Assembly (NCBI RefSeq): GCF_018449605.1
Contig: NZ_JAAVUW010000002.1
Span: 310,001-374,000 of the forward strand
Direction: 5' to 3'
DNA from: Luteibacter sp. dw_328
GTDB lineage: Bacteria; Pseudomonadota; Gammaproteobacteria; Xanthomonadales; Rhodanobacteraceae
DNA length: 64,000 nt
A program made the position numbers and the translations under genes. Each line of letters opens with the position of its first letter. Position 1 is the stretch's first letter. The notes under the pieces were generated by a model, which saw only the letters and a list, made by a program, of their open reading frames with translations, did not search any database and was not told where the DNA came from. Below are positions 17,256 through 27,342 of the stretch, in pieces.

Positions 17256-19145
17256 ATGATCAGCAGCATTCTTCTCGACGGGCGTAGCCTCACACGCGGC
17301 CAGGTCGCCGCCATTGCTCGTAAGGGCTTCACCATCCGTCTGGATGACGCGCAGCTCGTCAAGGTGAAGCGCGCTGCGGACTTCCTCGCCGAGAAAGTCG
17401 GTGGTGGTGAGCCGATTTACGGCGTGACCACGGGCTTCGGCAGCAATGCCGACAAGCTGCTCGGCGCGCACCGCGTGCGCGATGAGCTGCCGGGCGGCAA
17501 CCCGGAGCCGCGCGAAGGCACGTTGCTGGAAGAACTGCAGCACAACCTGATCATTACCCACGCCGTGTGCGTGGGTAAGCCGTTCGGCGAGGACGTCGTG
17601 CGCGCCATGCTCGCCATTCGCGTGAACACGCTGATGAAGGGGCATTCGGGTATCCGCGTGGAAACCCTGCGCGCTCTGGCCGAGCTTCTCAACCGCAATG
17701 TCATCCCGGTCATTCCGGAGAAAGGCTCGGTCGGCGCCAGCGGCGATCTCGCGCCGCTCTCGCACCTGGCCATCGTGCTGCTCGGCGGCGGCGAAGCCTT
17801 CTATGAGGGCGTGCGCATGCCCGGCGCCCAGGCGCTGGCCAAGGCTGGTCTCGAGCCGGTGCGCCTGTCGTTCAAGGAAGGCCTGGCCCTGAACAACGGC
17901 ACCACGCAGATGCTCGCCACGGGCGTGCTCGCGCTGGACACCATGGACATGCTGATCCGCACGGCCGACCTGGCTGCCGCGATGACGCTGGATGCCTTCG
18001 CCGGCCGCACGGGTGCCTACGCTGAACAGGTCCATGCCCTGCGTCCGCATCCGGGGCAGGTCGAGACGGCAAAGCAGATCAGCCGCCTGCTCGAAGGCTC
18101 CACCCTGGCGGATATTGCCTATCACATGGTTCCGCGGTTCAAGCCGTGGCTGGCCGATTCCTGGTCCGAGCCTTCCGACCAGGCCTATCGCTTCGATATC
18201 AGCTGGGACTGGGTCCCTGCCACCCAGCGCCATGGCAAGGAAGCGTTCTACTCGCGCTTCCTTCCGTTCAAGGGCGGCAAGAAGCACCAGCCGCAGGATG
18301 CGTACTGCCTGCGTTGCGCACCGCAGGTGCACGGCGCCGTTCGCGATGCCTGGGAGCAGGCCTGCCGCGTGTTCGACATCGAACTGAATGCGGTCACCGA
18401 CAACCCGCTGGTCTTCCCGGACGCCGAGAATGCCCAGGTGATCGAAGACCAGGTGATCTCGGCCGGCCATTTCCACGGCATGCCGCTCGCCCTGGCGATG
18501 AGTTACGTGAAGGCAGCGATTCCCGTGCTCGCCTCGATTTCCGAACGCCGCACCGCGAAGCTGGTCGACCCGGCCAATAACGATGGCCTGCCGGCGTTCC
18601 TCATCGGCAACGAGGACGCGACCGATTCCGGCTTCATGATCGTGCAGTACACCGCGGCGGCCCTGGTCAACGACCTCGCGACGCGCGCGCACCCGGCCTC
18701 GGTTTACTCCGTGCCGACCAGTGCCAACGCGGAGGACCACGTGTCCATGGGTGCCAACGAGGCACGCCACGTTCTCGAAATGACCGAAGACCTCGGCCAC
18801 GTGCTTGCGATGGAGTTGTACACGGCCGCGCAGGCGTTGGAATACCGCCAGGACATGCTCAACGCCGCGCGGACCCTGGCCCATCGTGGCGACTGGGAAG
18901 CCCTGGCGGCGAAGATCAACGGCGCGCCGCGCAGCGATTCGCCGCACTACGCACGTTTCGAGAGCGAAGTGCGGGCGCTCATGGATGCGCTGGCGCGCGC
19001 CGAGGATTTCCACGGTGGCGTCGCGGTGCGTGCCGCCCTGTCCACCCTGCGCGAGCACATCGCCTTTATGCAGCGCGACCGCGCGATGGACGGCGACGTG
19101 CGCCTGATGTGCGAACTGGTGGCCTCCGGCCGCCTGGTCGCCTGA
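17256..19145 (+). CDS. hutH: Enlarged histidine ammonia-lyase-type enzyme
   Basis: This is a 629-residue member of the HAL/PAL/TAL aromatic amino acid lyases, which use an MIO cofactor made from Ala-Ser-Gly (A161-S162-G163, in VGASGDLAPLSH). The catalytic Tyr is in IYGVTTGFGS (Y55). The substrate-selectivity segment LQHNLIITHAV carries Thr-His, near the Ser-His of histidine lyases and unlike the His-Leu of tyrosine lyases. Typical HutH has about 510 residues. Here an extra ~60-residue block (about 284-346, with WSEPSDQAYRFDISWDW) interrupts the core before YCLRCAPQVHGA, and the C-terminus is also extended. No other hut genes adjoin, so catabolic use of histidine is uncertain. Confidence 0.85.
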   Translation: MISSILLDGRSLTRGQVAAIARKGFTIRLDDAQLVKVKRAADFLAEKVGGGEPIYGVTTGFGSNADKLLGAHRVRDELPGGNPEPREGTLLEELQHNLIITHAVCVGKPFGEDVVRAMLAIRVNTLMKGHSGIRVETLRALAELLNRNVIPVIPEKGSVGASGDLAPLSHLAIVLLGGGEAFYEGVRMPGAQALAKAGLEPVRLSFKEGLALNNGTTQMLATGVLALDTMDMLIRTADLAAAMTLDAFAGRTGAYAEQVHALRPHPGQVETAKQISRLLEGSTLADIAYHMVPRFKPWLADSWSEPSDQAYRFDISWDWVPATQRHGKEAFYSRFLPFKGGKKHQPQDAYCLRCAPQVHGAVRDAWEQACRVFDIELNAVTDNPLVFPDAENAQVIEDQVISAGHFHGMPLALAMSYVKAAIPVLASISERRTAKLVDPANNDGLPAFLIGNEDATDSGFMIVQYTAAALVNDLATRAHPASVYSVPTSANAEDHVSMGANEARHVLEMTEDLGHVLAMELYTAAQALEYRQDMLNAARTLAHRGDWEALAAKINGAPRSDSPHYARFESEVRALMDALARAEDFHGGVAVRAALSTLREHIAFMQRDRAMDGDVRLMCELVASGRLVA

Positions 19146-19152
19146 GCAGGCG

Positions 19153-19851
19153 CTACAGCGCGAAGAATCGCAGACTGGCCGCCGCCTCGATCGCCGGCGA
19201 CCAGTCCTCGAGCATGCCGGCGCGGATGCCGGCCAGGTATTGGTAGAGCTGGGCGTCGTTGATGAGGCCCAGCTTGGCCATGGCCGAGCGTTTCTGTCGA
19301 CTGATGGTCTTCAGGCTGCGTCCCATCGAGGCGGCGATGTCCACCAGTCCGTAACCCTGAGCATAGGCGCGTAACACCTCTACCTCGCGTGGCGACAGCC
19401 GCGTGGCGAGGTCGTCGGCGTTGTCTGCGCAATCCGCTTCGTGGAACAGGCGCCGAACGGCCGGGCTCAGGTATGAGCGTCCGACCTCCGCCGCGTGCAC
19501 TGCCACCGGGACATCGCGGAGGCTGGTCCGTTTGTCGAAGATGGCAGCCACGCCCACGTCCAGCAGGGTGCGCAGGATGGCGGGATTGGACAGCATGGTG
19601 AGCACGACGATGCCGGTATCCGGTCGAAGGGCGCGGATGCGGCGGATCATCGGCATGCCGTCGGGCTGGCTGCCCTCGGGCATGGAGAAGTCGGTGACGA
19701 CGACGTCGCAAGGGTGGTCGGTGAGGGCGTCGAAGAGGGCATCGGTATCGTGGGCGCGCGCAACCACCTGGTAGCGGTGCGACTTCAGGATGGTCTCGAC
19801 ACCCGCGACAACGACCGGATGATCGTCGGCAATGATCACGGTGCTCTGCAT
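19153..19851 (-). CDS. NarL/FixJ-type (RcsB-like) response regulator
   Basis: This 232-residue two-component regulator has a receiver domain (acidic pair D9-D10, phospho-acceptor D54 in VVVTDFSMPEG, Lys near 107 in FDKRTS) and a C-terminal LuxR-type helix-turn-helix (LSPREVEVLRAYAQG, then SLKTISRQKRSAMAKLG). The internal ATG at 19851 begins the receiver directly (MQSTVIIADDHP); an ATG at 19884 would add 11 residues. No sensor kinase is next to it, so it is an orphan. It is convergent with hutH (7-bp gap) and divergent from the his operon, so it may influence either. The target is unknown. Confidence 0.88.
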   Translation of the reverse strand: MQSTVIIADDHPVVVAGVETILKSHRYQVVARAHDTDALFDALTDHPCDVVVTDFSMPEGSQPDGMPMIRRIRALRPDTGIVVLTMLSNPAILRTLLDVGVAAIFDKRTSLRDVPVAVHAAEVGRSYLSPAVRRLFHEADCADNADDLATRLSPREVEVLRAYAQGYGLVDIAASMGRSLKTISRQKRSAMAKLGLINDAQLYQYLAGIRAGMLEDWSPAIEAAASLRFFAL

Positions 19852-19955
19852 GGCGGGGGCTCGCGAGGGTGGAAATGCCGCCATCTTGTCGAGCAGCCTT
19901 GGCGCGGTATATGGAAGAAAAGCGCAATTGCATGTCGGCGCTTGCCACGTCGGAG

Positions 19956-19992
19956 TTGTCGCGTTACGATGAGTTATCGTATTAACGCGTTA
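19956..19992 (+). promoter_or_regulatory. Histidine operon promoter with overlapping palindromic operator
   Basis: -35 TTGTCG (19956-19961), an 18-base spacer and -10 TATTAA (19980-19985) precede the ATG at 20000. The perfect palindrome TAACGCGTTA (19983-19992) covers the -10 end and the expected start site. Transcription from about 19992 would leave only ~8 leader bases, so the mRNA is nearly leaderless. A repressor bound here would block polymerase; the TrpR-family product of the first gene is the obvious candidate. Confidence 0.5.
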
Positions 19993-19999
19993 GTACACT

Positions 20000-20317
20000 A
20001 TGAAGCGACGCTCGATCAACCCCGAAATGCCGGCCAACTCGGCCGAGACCAGCCTCTGCGAGGCCCTGCTTGGGCTCTCAGGCGTGGATGAGATGCGCGC
20101 GTTCCTCCACGATCTCTGTACCCCCGCCGAAATCGAGGTGATGGTCGACCGCTGGCGGGTGGTTCCTTTCCTCCTGGAAGGGCGGTCGTACCGTGAAATT
20201 CACGAGCGCACGTCGGTGAGCATCACGACCATCGGCCGTGTGGCGCGCTATCTCAACCAGGGCAGTGGGGGCTACATGGCCGCCGCCGCGCGTCGCAACC
20301 TTGCAGGTGTCGCATGA
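20000..20317 (+). CDS. TrpR/YerC-family repressor heading the his operon
   Basis: This 105-residue protein matches the TrpR-like YerC/YecD family. It has a helical N-terminal half (LCEALLGLSGVDEMRAFLHDL, CTPAEIEVMVDRW) and a helix-turn-helix (RSYREIHERTSVSITTIGRVARYL). Such proteins sit in front of his genes in several xanthomonads. It probably represses the operon in response to histidine or a related signal; the ligand is not known from sequence. Its stop overlaps the hisG start (ATGA), so regulator and biosynthetic genes are made from one mRNA. There is no SD before the ATG, in keeping with a near-leaderless transcript. Confidence 0.88.
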   Translation: MKRRSINPEMPANSAETSLCEALLGLSGVDEMRAFLHDLCTPAEIEVMVDRWRVVPFLLEGRSYREIHERTSVSITTIGRVARYLNQGSGGYMAAAARRNLAGVA

Positions 20318-21207
20318 AGCCGCGCGATCGCCTGCGCATCGCCATGCAGAAGTCCGGCCGGTTGACCGATCCCGCGCAGGAATTGCTCGCGCGCTGCGGC
20401 CTGAAGTTTCGGCAGAGTCGCGACAAGCTGTTCTGCTTCGGCGAGGGCGAGCCGGTGGATCTCCTGCTCGTTCGTGATGACGATATCCCGGGCCTGATCG
20501 CCGAAGGTGTTTGTGACCTCGGCATCGTCGGCCGCAACGTACTTCGCGAATTCCAGCTGACCAACCCGGAGACGGGTATCGGCATGGACGAGCTGCGGCC
20601 GCTCGGCTTCGGGCACTGCCGCCTGTCCATCGCCGTGCCCCAGGAGGATGCCTACGACGGTCCCGCCCAGCTTCACGGGCAGCGCATCGCCACCTCCTAC
20701 CCGGGCCTCCTGGGTGAATGGCTGCGAAGCAACGGCGTCGACGCGAAGGTCGTCATGCTCGCCGGTTCGGTGGAAATCGCGCCGCGCCTCGGCACGGCCG
20801 ATGCGATCTGCGACCTGGTCTCCAGCGGCGCGACCCTGGTCGCCAACCAGTTGCGCGAAGCCGTCGTCGTGGTGGAGAGCGAAGCGGTGCTGGCCGGCCG
20901 TCGCGAACTCCCGTTGGACGAGCGTGGCGAGATCGCCGAACTGCTCCTGCGCCGCCTCGATGGCGTTATCCAGGTACGTGACTCGCGGTTGATCCTGATG
21001 CAGGCGCCGCGCGACGCATTGGCGGCCATCACGCGCCTCCTGCCGGGCCTGCCCATCCCCACGCTCACGCCGGTGGATGGCGCGCCCGACCAGGTGGTGC
21101 TGCAGGCCTTGTGTGCCGGCTCGGTGAGCTGGCGCCAGTTGGAAGATATGAAGCGAGCCGGCGCCCGCGACATGCTCGTGCTGCCGGTGGAGAAGATGCT
21201 GGCATGA
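20314..21207 (+). CDS. hisG: ATP phosphoribosyltransferase, long form
   Basis: This 297-residue enzyme catalyses the first committed step of histidine synthesis, ATP plus PRPP to phosphoribosyl-ATP. It starts [14 protein letters not shown], with the catalytic domain to about residue 220. A C-terminal ACT-like regulatory domain ([20 protein letters not shown]) binds histidine for feedback inhibition. The length is that of the homohexameric long form, which does not need HisZ, and no hisZ is present. It overlaps the regulator gene before it and hisD after it by 4 bases. Confidence 0.97.
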   Translation: MKPRDRLRIAMQKSGRLTDPAQELLARCGLKFRQSRDKLFCFGEGEPVDLLLVRDDDIPGLIAEGVCDLGIVGRNVLREFQLTNPETGIGMDELRPLGFGHCRLSIAVPQEDAYDGPAQLHGQRIATSYPGLLGEWLRSNGVDAKVVMLAGSVEIAPRLGTADAICDLVSSGATLVANQLREAVVVVESEAVLAGRRELPLDERGEIAELLLRRLDGVIQVRDSRLILMQAPRDALAAITRLLPGLPIPTLTPVDGAPDQVVLQALCAGSVSWRQLEDMKRAGARDMLVLPVEKMLA

Positions 21208-22511
21208 AACGAATCGTCTGGAAGGGCCTCGACGAGGCCGGACGCAACGCGGCGCTCGCACGGCCGATGCAAGCGCGGGCGAGCAGCCTGCGCGAGGGCG
21301 TCGAGTCGATCATCGCGGACGTACGCACTCGCGGCGACACTGCGCTCATCGAGTTGACGGCACGCTACGACGGCAGCACGCTCGACACACTGGCCGTGAC
21401 CGAGGCGGAATTCGCGGCGGCGGAAGCACGCTTGCCCGATGAGCTGAAAGCGGCGGTGCTCGAAGCGGCCGCTCGTATCGAGCACTTTCATCGTGCCGCC
21501 GCGCCGACGCCGGTGAGCGTCGAGACAGCGCCCGGCGTCACGGTGGAGCGCGTGTTGCGGCCGATTCGCCGGGTCGGGCTCTACGTGCCCGCCGGCGGTG
21601 CGCCGTTGCCGTCGACCGCGATCATGCTCGGCGTGCCGGCCGCCATCGCCGGCTGCCGTGAGGTGGTGCTCTGCACGCCGGTGCAGGCCAACGGTCGCTG
21701 TGACGATGCCGTCCTGTTCGCAGCGAAAGCTACCGGCGTGCACCGTGTTTTCAAGCTCGGCGGCGCGCAGGCGATCGCCGCGATGGCCTACGGCACCGCT
21801 TCCGTGCCTCGTTGCGACAAGATCTTTGGCCCCGGTAACGCCTGGGTCACCGAAGCCAAGCTGCAGGTGGCCGGCGACCCGGCCGGCGCCGCGATCGACA
21901 TGCCGGCGGGGCCGTCCGAGGTTCTCGTCATTGCCGACGCCGATGCAGATCCCCGGTTCATCGCTGCCGATCTTCTCTCGCAGGCCGAGCACGGCCCGGA
22001 CTCGCAGGTGCTCCTGGTCAGCCCGTCGACGGTGCAACTCGATACCGTGGCCATCGAGGTCGAACGACAGCGCCGCGAACTTCCGCGCGCCGACGTGGCG
22101 GCCACGGCGTTGAGCGAGAGCCGGCTGATCCTCGTCGACGACCTCGACGAGGCGATCGAAGTCAGCAACCGCTATGCCCCGGAACATCTCATCATCCAGA
22201 CCGTCAACCCGCGCGCCTTGCTCGAGGGCGTGGAATCGGCCGGCTCGGTCTTCCTCGGTGAATGGACGCCGGAGTCGGTCGGCGATTACTGCAGCGGCAG
22301 CAACCATGTGCTGCCAACGTACGGCTATGCGCGCAGCTACAGCGGCGTTTCGGTCGCCAGCTTCCAGAAACAGGTGACGGTGCAGGAACTCTCCGCCCAA
22401 GGCCTGCGTAACATCGGTCCCTGCGCGGCGATCCTTGCCGAAGCTGAGCAACTCGAAGCCCACCGCCGGGCCGTCACCCTGCGACTCGCCGCCATGGACG
22501 CCGCCGCATGA
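21204..22511 (+). CDS. hisD: Histidinol dehydrogenase
   Basis: This 435-residue zinc enzyme oxidises L-histidinol to histidine in the last two steps of the pathway. Family motifs seen are [32 protein letters not shown], and the catalytic/zinc region YAPEHLIIQ followed by [19 protein letters not shown]. The true start is the ATG at 21204 that overlaps the hisG stop; a longer open frame upstream is shadow. Length is normal. Confidence 0.97.
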   Translation: MKRIVWKGLDEAGRNAALARPMQARASSLREGVESIIADVRTRGDTALIELTARYDGSTLDTLAVTEAEFAAAEARLPDELKAAVLEAAARIEHFHRAAAPTPVSVETAPGVTVERVLRPIRRVGLYVPAGGAPLPSTAIMLGVPAAIAGCREVVLCTPVQANGRCDDAVLFAAKATGVHRVFKLGGAQAIAAMAYGTASVPRCDKIFGPGNAWVTEAKLQVAGDPAGAAIDMPAGPSEVLVIADADADPRFIAADLLSQAEHGPDSQVLLVSPSTVQLDTVAIEVERQRRELPRADVAATALSESRLILVDDLDEAIEVSNRYAPEHLIIQTVNPRALLEGVESAGSVFLGEWTPESVGDYCSGSNHVLPTYGYARSYSGVSVASFQKQVTVQELSAQGLRNIGPCAAILAEAEQLEAHRRAVTLRLAAMDAAA

Positions 22512-23572
22512 GCATTCTCGATCTCGCACGTGCCGATATCCGCGCGCTCGCACCGTACTCCAGTGCCCGGATGGAAGCCCAAGGGGGCACGGTGTTGCTC
22601 AACGCGAACGAATCCTCGCGGCCACCGAATATTCCCGGCGGGGAAGGGCTCAATCGCTACCCCGATCCGCAACCGCGCGGACTCGTGGCGACGCTCGCCG
22701 ACCTCTATGGAACGACGGACGATCGCGTGCTCGTTACCCGTGGAAGCGACGAATCGATCGACCTGCTCGTACGCGCCTTCTGTCGCGCAGGCGAAGACGC
22801 CGTGCTCATATCGCCGCCGACGTTCGGCATGTATGCGGTGTGCGCGCGTATCCAGGGGGCGGCCGTGATCGAGTCGCCGCTCAGCCGCAACGGCGTGCTC
22901 GACATCGACGCGCTTCTCGACGCGGTGACGCCCGCCACGCGTATCGTCTTCGTCTGCACGCCGAACAACCCCACCGGCAACCTCATCGATCGCGGCGATC
23001 TGGAACGCATCGCGAAGGCGCTCGAAGGCCGCGCGCTCCTGGTCATCGACGAGGCCTATGCGGAATACAGCGGCCTCGCCAGCGCAGCCTCGCTGATCGA
23101 CACTTACGACAACGTGGCGGTGTTGCGCACGCTGTCCAAGGCCTGGTCGTTGGCTGGCGCTCGTGTGGGTGCCTGTATCGCGCGGCCCGAAGTGATCGGA
23201 CTGCTTCGTCGGATCATTCCCCCGTATCCCTTGCCGTCGCCGTGCGTGGATGCCGCCATGGGTGCGCTGTCGTACGAAGGGCGTCGCTTGCAGCGTCACC
23301 ATCTGCACGAAATTCTCAACGAGCGCGCTCGCATGCTCGTTACCTTGCGTCAGATGCCCGGCGTGCGGGAGGTGATGCCTTCGTACGCTAACTTCCTGGC
23401 TGTGCGTTTCGACGATGCGGCAGGAACCTATCGTCGCCTGCTCGCCGCGGGCGTGGTCGTCCGCGACGTGTCGAAATACGCGGGACTGGAAGACGCCCTG
23501 CGCATCACTATTGGTACCGGCAACGAGAACGACCGCGTGCTCGCGGTGTTGCGCGCGGGAGCGCCTGCATGA
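22508..23572 (+). CDS. hisC: Histidinol-phosphate aminotransferase
   Basis: This 354-residue PLP-dependent class I/II aminotransferase converts imidazole acetol-phosphate and glutamate to histidinol phosphate. It has [13 protein letters not shown] near the N-terminus, the [12 protein letters not shown] motif, and the PLP Lys in [14 protein letters not shown]. It overlaps hisD by ATGA and hisB by 4 bases. A second HisC-like gene lies at 48551 in the aromatic operon; this one is the dedicated histidine enzyme by position. Confidence 0.95.
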   Translation: MSILDLARADIRALAPYSSARMEAQGGTVLLNANESSRPPNIPGGEGLNRYPDPQPRGLVATLADLYGTTDDRVLVTRGSDESIDLLVRAFCRAGEDAVLISPPTFGMYAVCARIQGAAVIESPLSRNGVLDIDALLDAVTPATRIVFVCTPNNPTGNLIDRGDLERIAKALEGRALLVIDEAYAEYSGLASAASLIDTYDNVAVLRTLSKAWSLAGARVGACIARPEVIGLLRRIIPPYPLPSPCVDAAMGALSYEGRRLQRHHLHEILNERARMLVTLRQMPGVREVMPSYANFLAVRFDDAAGTYRRLLAAGVVVRDVSKYAGLEDALRITIGTGNENDRVLAVLRAGAPA

Positions 23573-24633
23573 GCCGCAAGATCCTCTTCGTCGATCGCGA
23601 CGGTTGCCTCATCGAGGAGCCGGCCGACCAGCAGATCGACAGCTATGAGAAGCTGGCCCTGATGCCCGGGGTGATTGCCGCCTTGCAGCGCTGTGTGGCC
23701 GCGGGCTATGAGCTGGTGATGGTGACCAATCAGGACGGCCTCGGCACGCCTTCGTTTCCGCAAGCGTCGTTCGATGGGCCGCACGCCTTGCTGTTGAACA
23801 TCTTCGCCTCGCAGGGCATCACTTTCCGCGAGCAGCTGATCGATCGCAGTCTGCCGCATGAACATCGCGACACGCGCAAACCAGGCACGGGCCTGGCGCG
23901 GCACTGGCTGGCGGACGATAGCTGGAGCCGCTCGCAGTCCGCCATGATCGGCGATCGCGAGACCGACCTGGCCTTCGCCGCCAACCTCGGTGTACGCGGT
24001 TTCCGTGTGGGCGCTGAGGGCGCGAGCTGGGCCGAGGTGGCGCACGCGCTGCTCGATGCACCACGCACCGCCGAGGTGCTTCGCAAGACCAAGGAAACCT
24101 CGATACGCGTGCATGTGGATCTGGACCGTATCGCCGAACCGAACGTGCGCACCGGCCTGGGTTTCTTCGACCACATGCTGGAGCAGATCGGCAAGCACGG
24201 CGGATTCGCCCTGAGCCTGACCTGCGACGGGGATACCCATATCGATGAACACCACACCATCGAGGACTCCGCGCTCGCCCTCGGCCAGGCCTTGCGCCAG
24301 GCGTTAGGCGACAAGCGTGGCATCGGTCGCTATGGCTTCGCGCTGCCGATGGACGAGAGCGCGGCGCGCGCCGAGCTGGACCTGTCGGGGCGGCCGTACT
24401 TCGTCTTCGAGGGCCATTTCCCGCGCGATCGCGTCGGTGATGTGCCGACCGAACTGGTGCCTCACTTCTTCCGTTCGCTTTGCGAAACCCTGGGCGCGAA
24501 CCTGCACCTCACCGTGCACGGGGAGAACGCTCACCACATGGTCGAAGGCTGTTTCAAGGTCGTCGCGCGCACGCTTCGACAGGCGATCCGCCGCGAAGGC
24601 GCCGAGCTGCCGAGCACCAAGGGAAGCCTCTGA
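23569..24633 (+). CDS. hisB: Bifunctional histidinol-phosphatase / imidazoleglycerol-phosphate dehydratase
   Basis: This is a 354-residue fusion, as in enteric and xanthomonad bacteria. Residues 1-165 form a HAD-type histidinol phosphatase (nucleophile motif FVDRDGCL, later RKPGTGL and [12 protein letters not shown]). Residues 166-354 form the dehydratase with His/Glu metal motifs ([32 protein letters not shown]). It therefore performs two separate steps of the pathway. It overlaps hisC and hisH. Confidence 0.97.
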   Translation: MSRKILFVDRDGCLIEEPADQQIDSYEKLALMPGVIAALQRCVAAGYELVMVTNQDGLGTPSFPQASFDGPHALLLNIFASQGITFREQLIDRSLPHEHRDTRKPGTGLARHWLADDSWSRSQSAMIGDRETDLAFAANLGVRGFRVGAEGASWAEVAHALLDAPRTAEVLRKTKETSIRVHVDLDRIAEPNVRTGLGFFDHMLEQIGKHGGFALSLTCDGDTHIDEHHTIEDSALALGQALRQALGDKRGIGRYGFALPMDESAARAELDLSGRPYFVFEGHFPRDRVGDVPTELVPHFFRSLCETLGANLHLTVHGENAHHMVEGCFKVVARTLRQAIRREGAELPSTKGSL

Positions 24634-25223
24634 TGAGCGTGGTTCTCGTCGATGCGGGCGGCACCAACATCGGCTCCGTGCGCTATGCCTTGCAGCGCCT
24701 CGGTACCGATGCCGAACTCACCTCGGACGCGGCACGCATCCGCGCGGCCAGCCACGTGATCCTTCCTGGCGTGGGCGCCGCGGCACCGGGCATGCGCATG
24801 CTGCGCGAGGCAGGCCTGGTCGAGGTATTGCGCGGATTGAAACAACCCGTGCTCGGCGTCTGCCTGGGCATGCAACTGCTCTGCGAGCGCTCGGAAGAAA
24901 GTGACACGGAATGCCTCGGTGTGATCCCGGCGACGGTGACGCGTTTCGCCGGAGCACCTGGTCTGCGCGTGCCGCACATGGGTTGGAATACGCTGCAGGT
25001 GACCGTGCCTCATTGCCTCACCGCAGGGCTGCGCGAGGGCGATACCGCGTACTTCGTTCACAGCTTCGCCGTCCCGACAGGCGACTACACACTGGCCGCA
25101 AGCGAGCACGGTACGCCGTTCTCGGCTGTGGTCGCTTCCGGCAACTTCATGGGTATGCAATTCCACCCCGAGCGTTCGGCCGGTGTGGGTGCCCAGCTCC
25201 TGCGGAACTTCCTCGCCCTATGA
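24633..25223 (+). CDS. hisH: Imidazole glycerol phosphate synthase, glutaminase subunit
   Basis: This 196-residue class I glutamine amidotransferase feeds ammonia to HisF. The nucleophile Cys is in GVCLGMQLLCERSEE, with the His-Glu partners in MGMQFHPERSAGVGAQLL. Its ATG shares one base with the hisB stop (TGATG), which fixes the start and implies coupling. The glycine-rich start DAGGTNIGSVRYALQRLG is typical. Confidence 0.97.
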   Translation: MSVVLVDAGGTNIGSVRYALQRLGTDAELTSDAARIRAASHVILPGVGAAAPGMRMLREAGLVEVLRGLKQPVLGVCLGMQLLCERSEESDTECLGVIPATVTRFAGAPGLRVPHMGWNTLQVTVPHCLTAGLREGDTAYFVHSFAVPTGDYTLAASEHGTPFSAVVASGNFMGMQFHPERSAGVGAQLLRNFLAL

Positions 25224-25972
25224 CTTTACCGATTCCAGCCATCGACCTGCGCGAAGGCAAGGTTGTTCGTCTGTTCAAGGGTGACTATGCCCAGCAGACC
25301 ACCTTCGCCTTCGAGCCCGAAGCACTGGCGGCTCGGTATGCCGACGAAGGGGCGACGTGGCTGCATGTCGTCGATCTCGATGGCGCGCGTTCGGGCCATT
25401 TCGAGAACCTGTCCACGATCGCCGGGGTCGCTTCGAGCGGTCGCCTCCGGGTGCAGGCGGGTGGTGGTATTCGTGACGAGGAGGGCGTACGCCGTCTCCT
25501 GGATGCGGGCGTGGAGCGTGTCGTCGTCGGCAGCGTCGCCATCCGCGATCCTGAAGCGGTGGCCGCCTGGATAGGTCGCTACGGCGCCGAGCGCATCGTG
25601 CTCGCCCTGGACACGCGTTTTCGCGATGGCCTTTGGAAGCTGCCCAGCGCTGGCTGGACCGCGGACGAGGTGCACACGCTCGACGATCTCGTGCCCTGGT
25701 ACGAAGCCGCCGGCGCGCGCCACCTCCTGTGCACCGACATCGACCGCGACGGCACCATGAGCGGCCCGAACCTCGCCCTCTATCGCCATCTTGCCTCGCT
25801 GGCGCCGGGCCTCGATGTACAGGCCTCGGGTGGCGTGAAGTCACTCACCGACGTCACCGATCTTGCATTGCAAGGCGTGGCCGGCATCATCCTTGGCCGC
25901 TCGCTGCTCGAAGGCGCTTTCGCCTTGCCTGAAGCGATCGCGACGGCAGAAAAGGCAAACGCGACATGCTGA
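25220..25972 (+). CDS. hisA: ProFAR isomerase
   Basis: This 250-residue (beta-alpha)8 barrel isomerase acts before HisF/HisH in the pathway. The N-terminal catalytic Asp is in [13 protein letters not shown], the barrel phosphate-binding half is [13 protein letters not shown], and the second catalytic region is [15 protein letters not shown] later phosphate loop is [12 protein letters not shown]. It overlaps hisH by ATGA and hisF by 7 bases. HisA and HisF are homologous barrels. Confidence 0.97.
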   Translation: MTLPIPAIDLREGKVVRLFKGDYAQQTTFAFEPEALAARYADEGATWLHVVDLDGARSGHFENLSTIAGVASSGRLRVQAGGGIRDEEGVRRLLDAGVERVVVGSVAIRDPEAVAAWIGRYGAERIVLALDTRFRDGLWKLPSAGWTADEVHTLDDLVPWYEAAGARHLLCTDIDRDGTMSGPNLALYRHLASLAPGLDVQASGGVKSLTDVTDLALQGVAGIILGRSLLEGAFALPEAIATAEKANATC

Positions 25973-26736
25973 GCCGCCGTATCGTTCCCTGCCTCGACGT
26001 TCGCGACGGACAGGTCGTCAAGGGCGTGCGCTTCCGCGATCACGTCGTCGTCGGCGAGATCGTCGAACTGGCCCTGCGTTATCGCGACGAGGGTGCCGAC
26101 GAACTCGTGTTTTACGACATCACGGCCAGTCCGGAAGGGCGCCGTGTGGACCGCGACTGGGTGGAGCGCGTGGCGCGCGAAATCGACATTCCGTTCTGTG
26201 TCGCCGGCGGCATTCGCTCCGTGAACGATGCGCGCGACGTGCTGCACGCCGGTGCCGACAAGATCTCGATCAATTCACCCGCCCTGGAGCGCCCGGCGCT
26301 TGTGAGCGAGATCGCCGATGCCTTCGGTGTGCAGTGTGTCGTCGTGGGTGTCGACAGCTTGCGCGACGAGGACGGCGAATGGCGCGTACGCCAGTACACG
26401 GGGGATCCGTCGCGAACGCGGGCCCTGCGCAAAGGTACGCTCGAATGGATCGAGGAAGTGCAGGCGCTCGGCGCTGGTGAAATCGTCCTGAATTGCATGG
26501 GCACCGATGGCGTGCGTCGCGGTTACGACATCGAGCAACTGAAGGCGGCGCGGGCGATCAGCCACGTGCCGCTTGTCGCCTCCGGTGGAGCGGGTACGCC
26601 CATGCACTTCGCCGACGTATTCAAGCAAGCCGACGTGGACGCCGCGCTTGCCGCAAGCGTTTTCCACACCGGTGACATCGGCATTCCCGCGCTCAAGCGC
26701 GAACTGCGCACGCAGGGTATCGAGGTAAGGCTATGA
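25966..26736 (+). CDS. hisF: Imidazole glycerol phosphate synthase, cyclase subunit
   Basis: This 256-residue barrel enzyme uses ammonia from HisH to form imidazole glycerol phosphate and AICAR. The catalytic Asp pair is in [17 protein letters not shown] and [15 protein letters not shown]. Phosphate loops are [10 protein letters not shown] and [11 protein letters not shown]. It starts inside the end of hisA and overlaps hisIE by 4 bases. Confidence 0.97.
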   Translation: MLSRRIVPCLDVRDGQVVKGVRFRDHVVVGEIVELALRYRDEGADELVFYDITASPEGRRVDRDWVERVAREIDIPFCVAGGIRSVNDARDVLHAGADKISINSPALERPALVSEIADAFGVQCVVVGVDSLRDEDGEWRVRQYTGDPSRTRALRKGTLEWIEEVQALGAGEIVLNCMGTDGVRRGYDIEQLKAARAISHVPLVASGGAGTPMHFADVFKQADVDAALAASVFHTGDIGIPALKRELRTQGIEVRL

Positions 26737-27341
26737 ACGACGTGACTCCCGATTTCGCCAAGGGCGATGGCCTGCTCCCGGCGATCGTCCAGCACGCGCA
26801 GTCGGGCGAAGTGCTGATGCTCGGCTATATGGATGAAGCCGCACTGGCGAAGACGCGCGCGAGCGGATTGGTGACTTTCTTCAGTCGTAGCAAGCAGCGT
26901 TTATGGACGAAGGGCGAGACCTCGGGCGACTCGCTGGCCCTGGTCGATATCCGCCTGGACTGCGACGCCGACACGTTTCTCGTGCGCGCCCTGCCGGCGG
27001 GCCCTACCTGTCACACCGGTACGTCGAGTTGTTTCGGCGATGACGTGAAGCCGACGCTCGGCTTTCTCGCCGAACTCGACGCGCTGGTCGCATCGCGGCA
27101 CGCCGAACGGCCCGACAGCAGCTACACGACGACGCTGTTCGATGGCGGTATTCGCCGCATGGCGCAGAAAGTGGGGGAGGAGGGTGTCGAGACGGCGCTT
27201 GCCGCGGTCGCCGAAGGCGACGACGCCCTGATCGGCGAGGCCGCCGATCTGGTCTTTCATCTGATGGTGGTGTTGCGCGCGCGCGGCATCGGTTTCGATG
27301 CCGTGGCGGAAAAGCTAGCTGCCCGACACGCAGGCAGCTAA
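26733..27341 (+). CDS. hisI: Bifunctional phosphoribosyl-AMP cyclohydrolase / phosphoribosyl-ATP pyrophosphatase
   Basis: This is a 202-residue HisIE fusion. The N-terminal cyclohydrolase (1-105) has the metal motifs DCDADTFLV and [12 protein letters not shown]. The C-terminal pyrophosphatase (about 110-202) has the MazG-like helix pair [14 protein letters not shown] and [15 protein letters not shown]. It is the last gene of the operon; a REP-type double hairpin begins 2 bases after its stop and may act as the transcript end. Confidence 0.96.
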   Translation: MNDVTPDFAKGDGLLPAIVQHAQSGEVLMLGYMDEAALAKTRASGLVTFFSRSKQRLWTKGETSGDSLALVDIRLDCDADTFLVRALPAGPTCHTGTSSCFGDDVKPTLGFLAELDALVASRHAERPDSSYTTTLFDGGIRRMAQKVGEEGVETALAAVAEGDDALIGEAADLVFHLMVVLRARGIGFDAVAEKLAARHAGS

Positions 27342-27342
27342 T

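Noticed and set aside
20697-22553. Very long minus-strand frame (618 codons) opposite hisG/hisD
   Set aside because: High-GC shadow of well-identified his genes; Arg/His/Asp-rich with no family resemblance. Similar long antisense frames oppose alaS, hisS, hutH and acnA.
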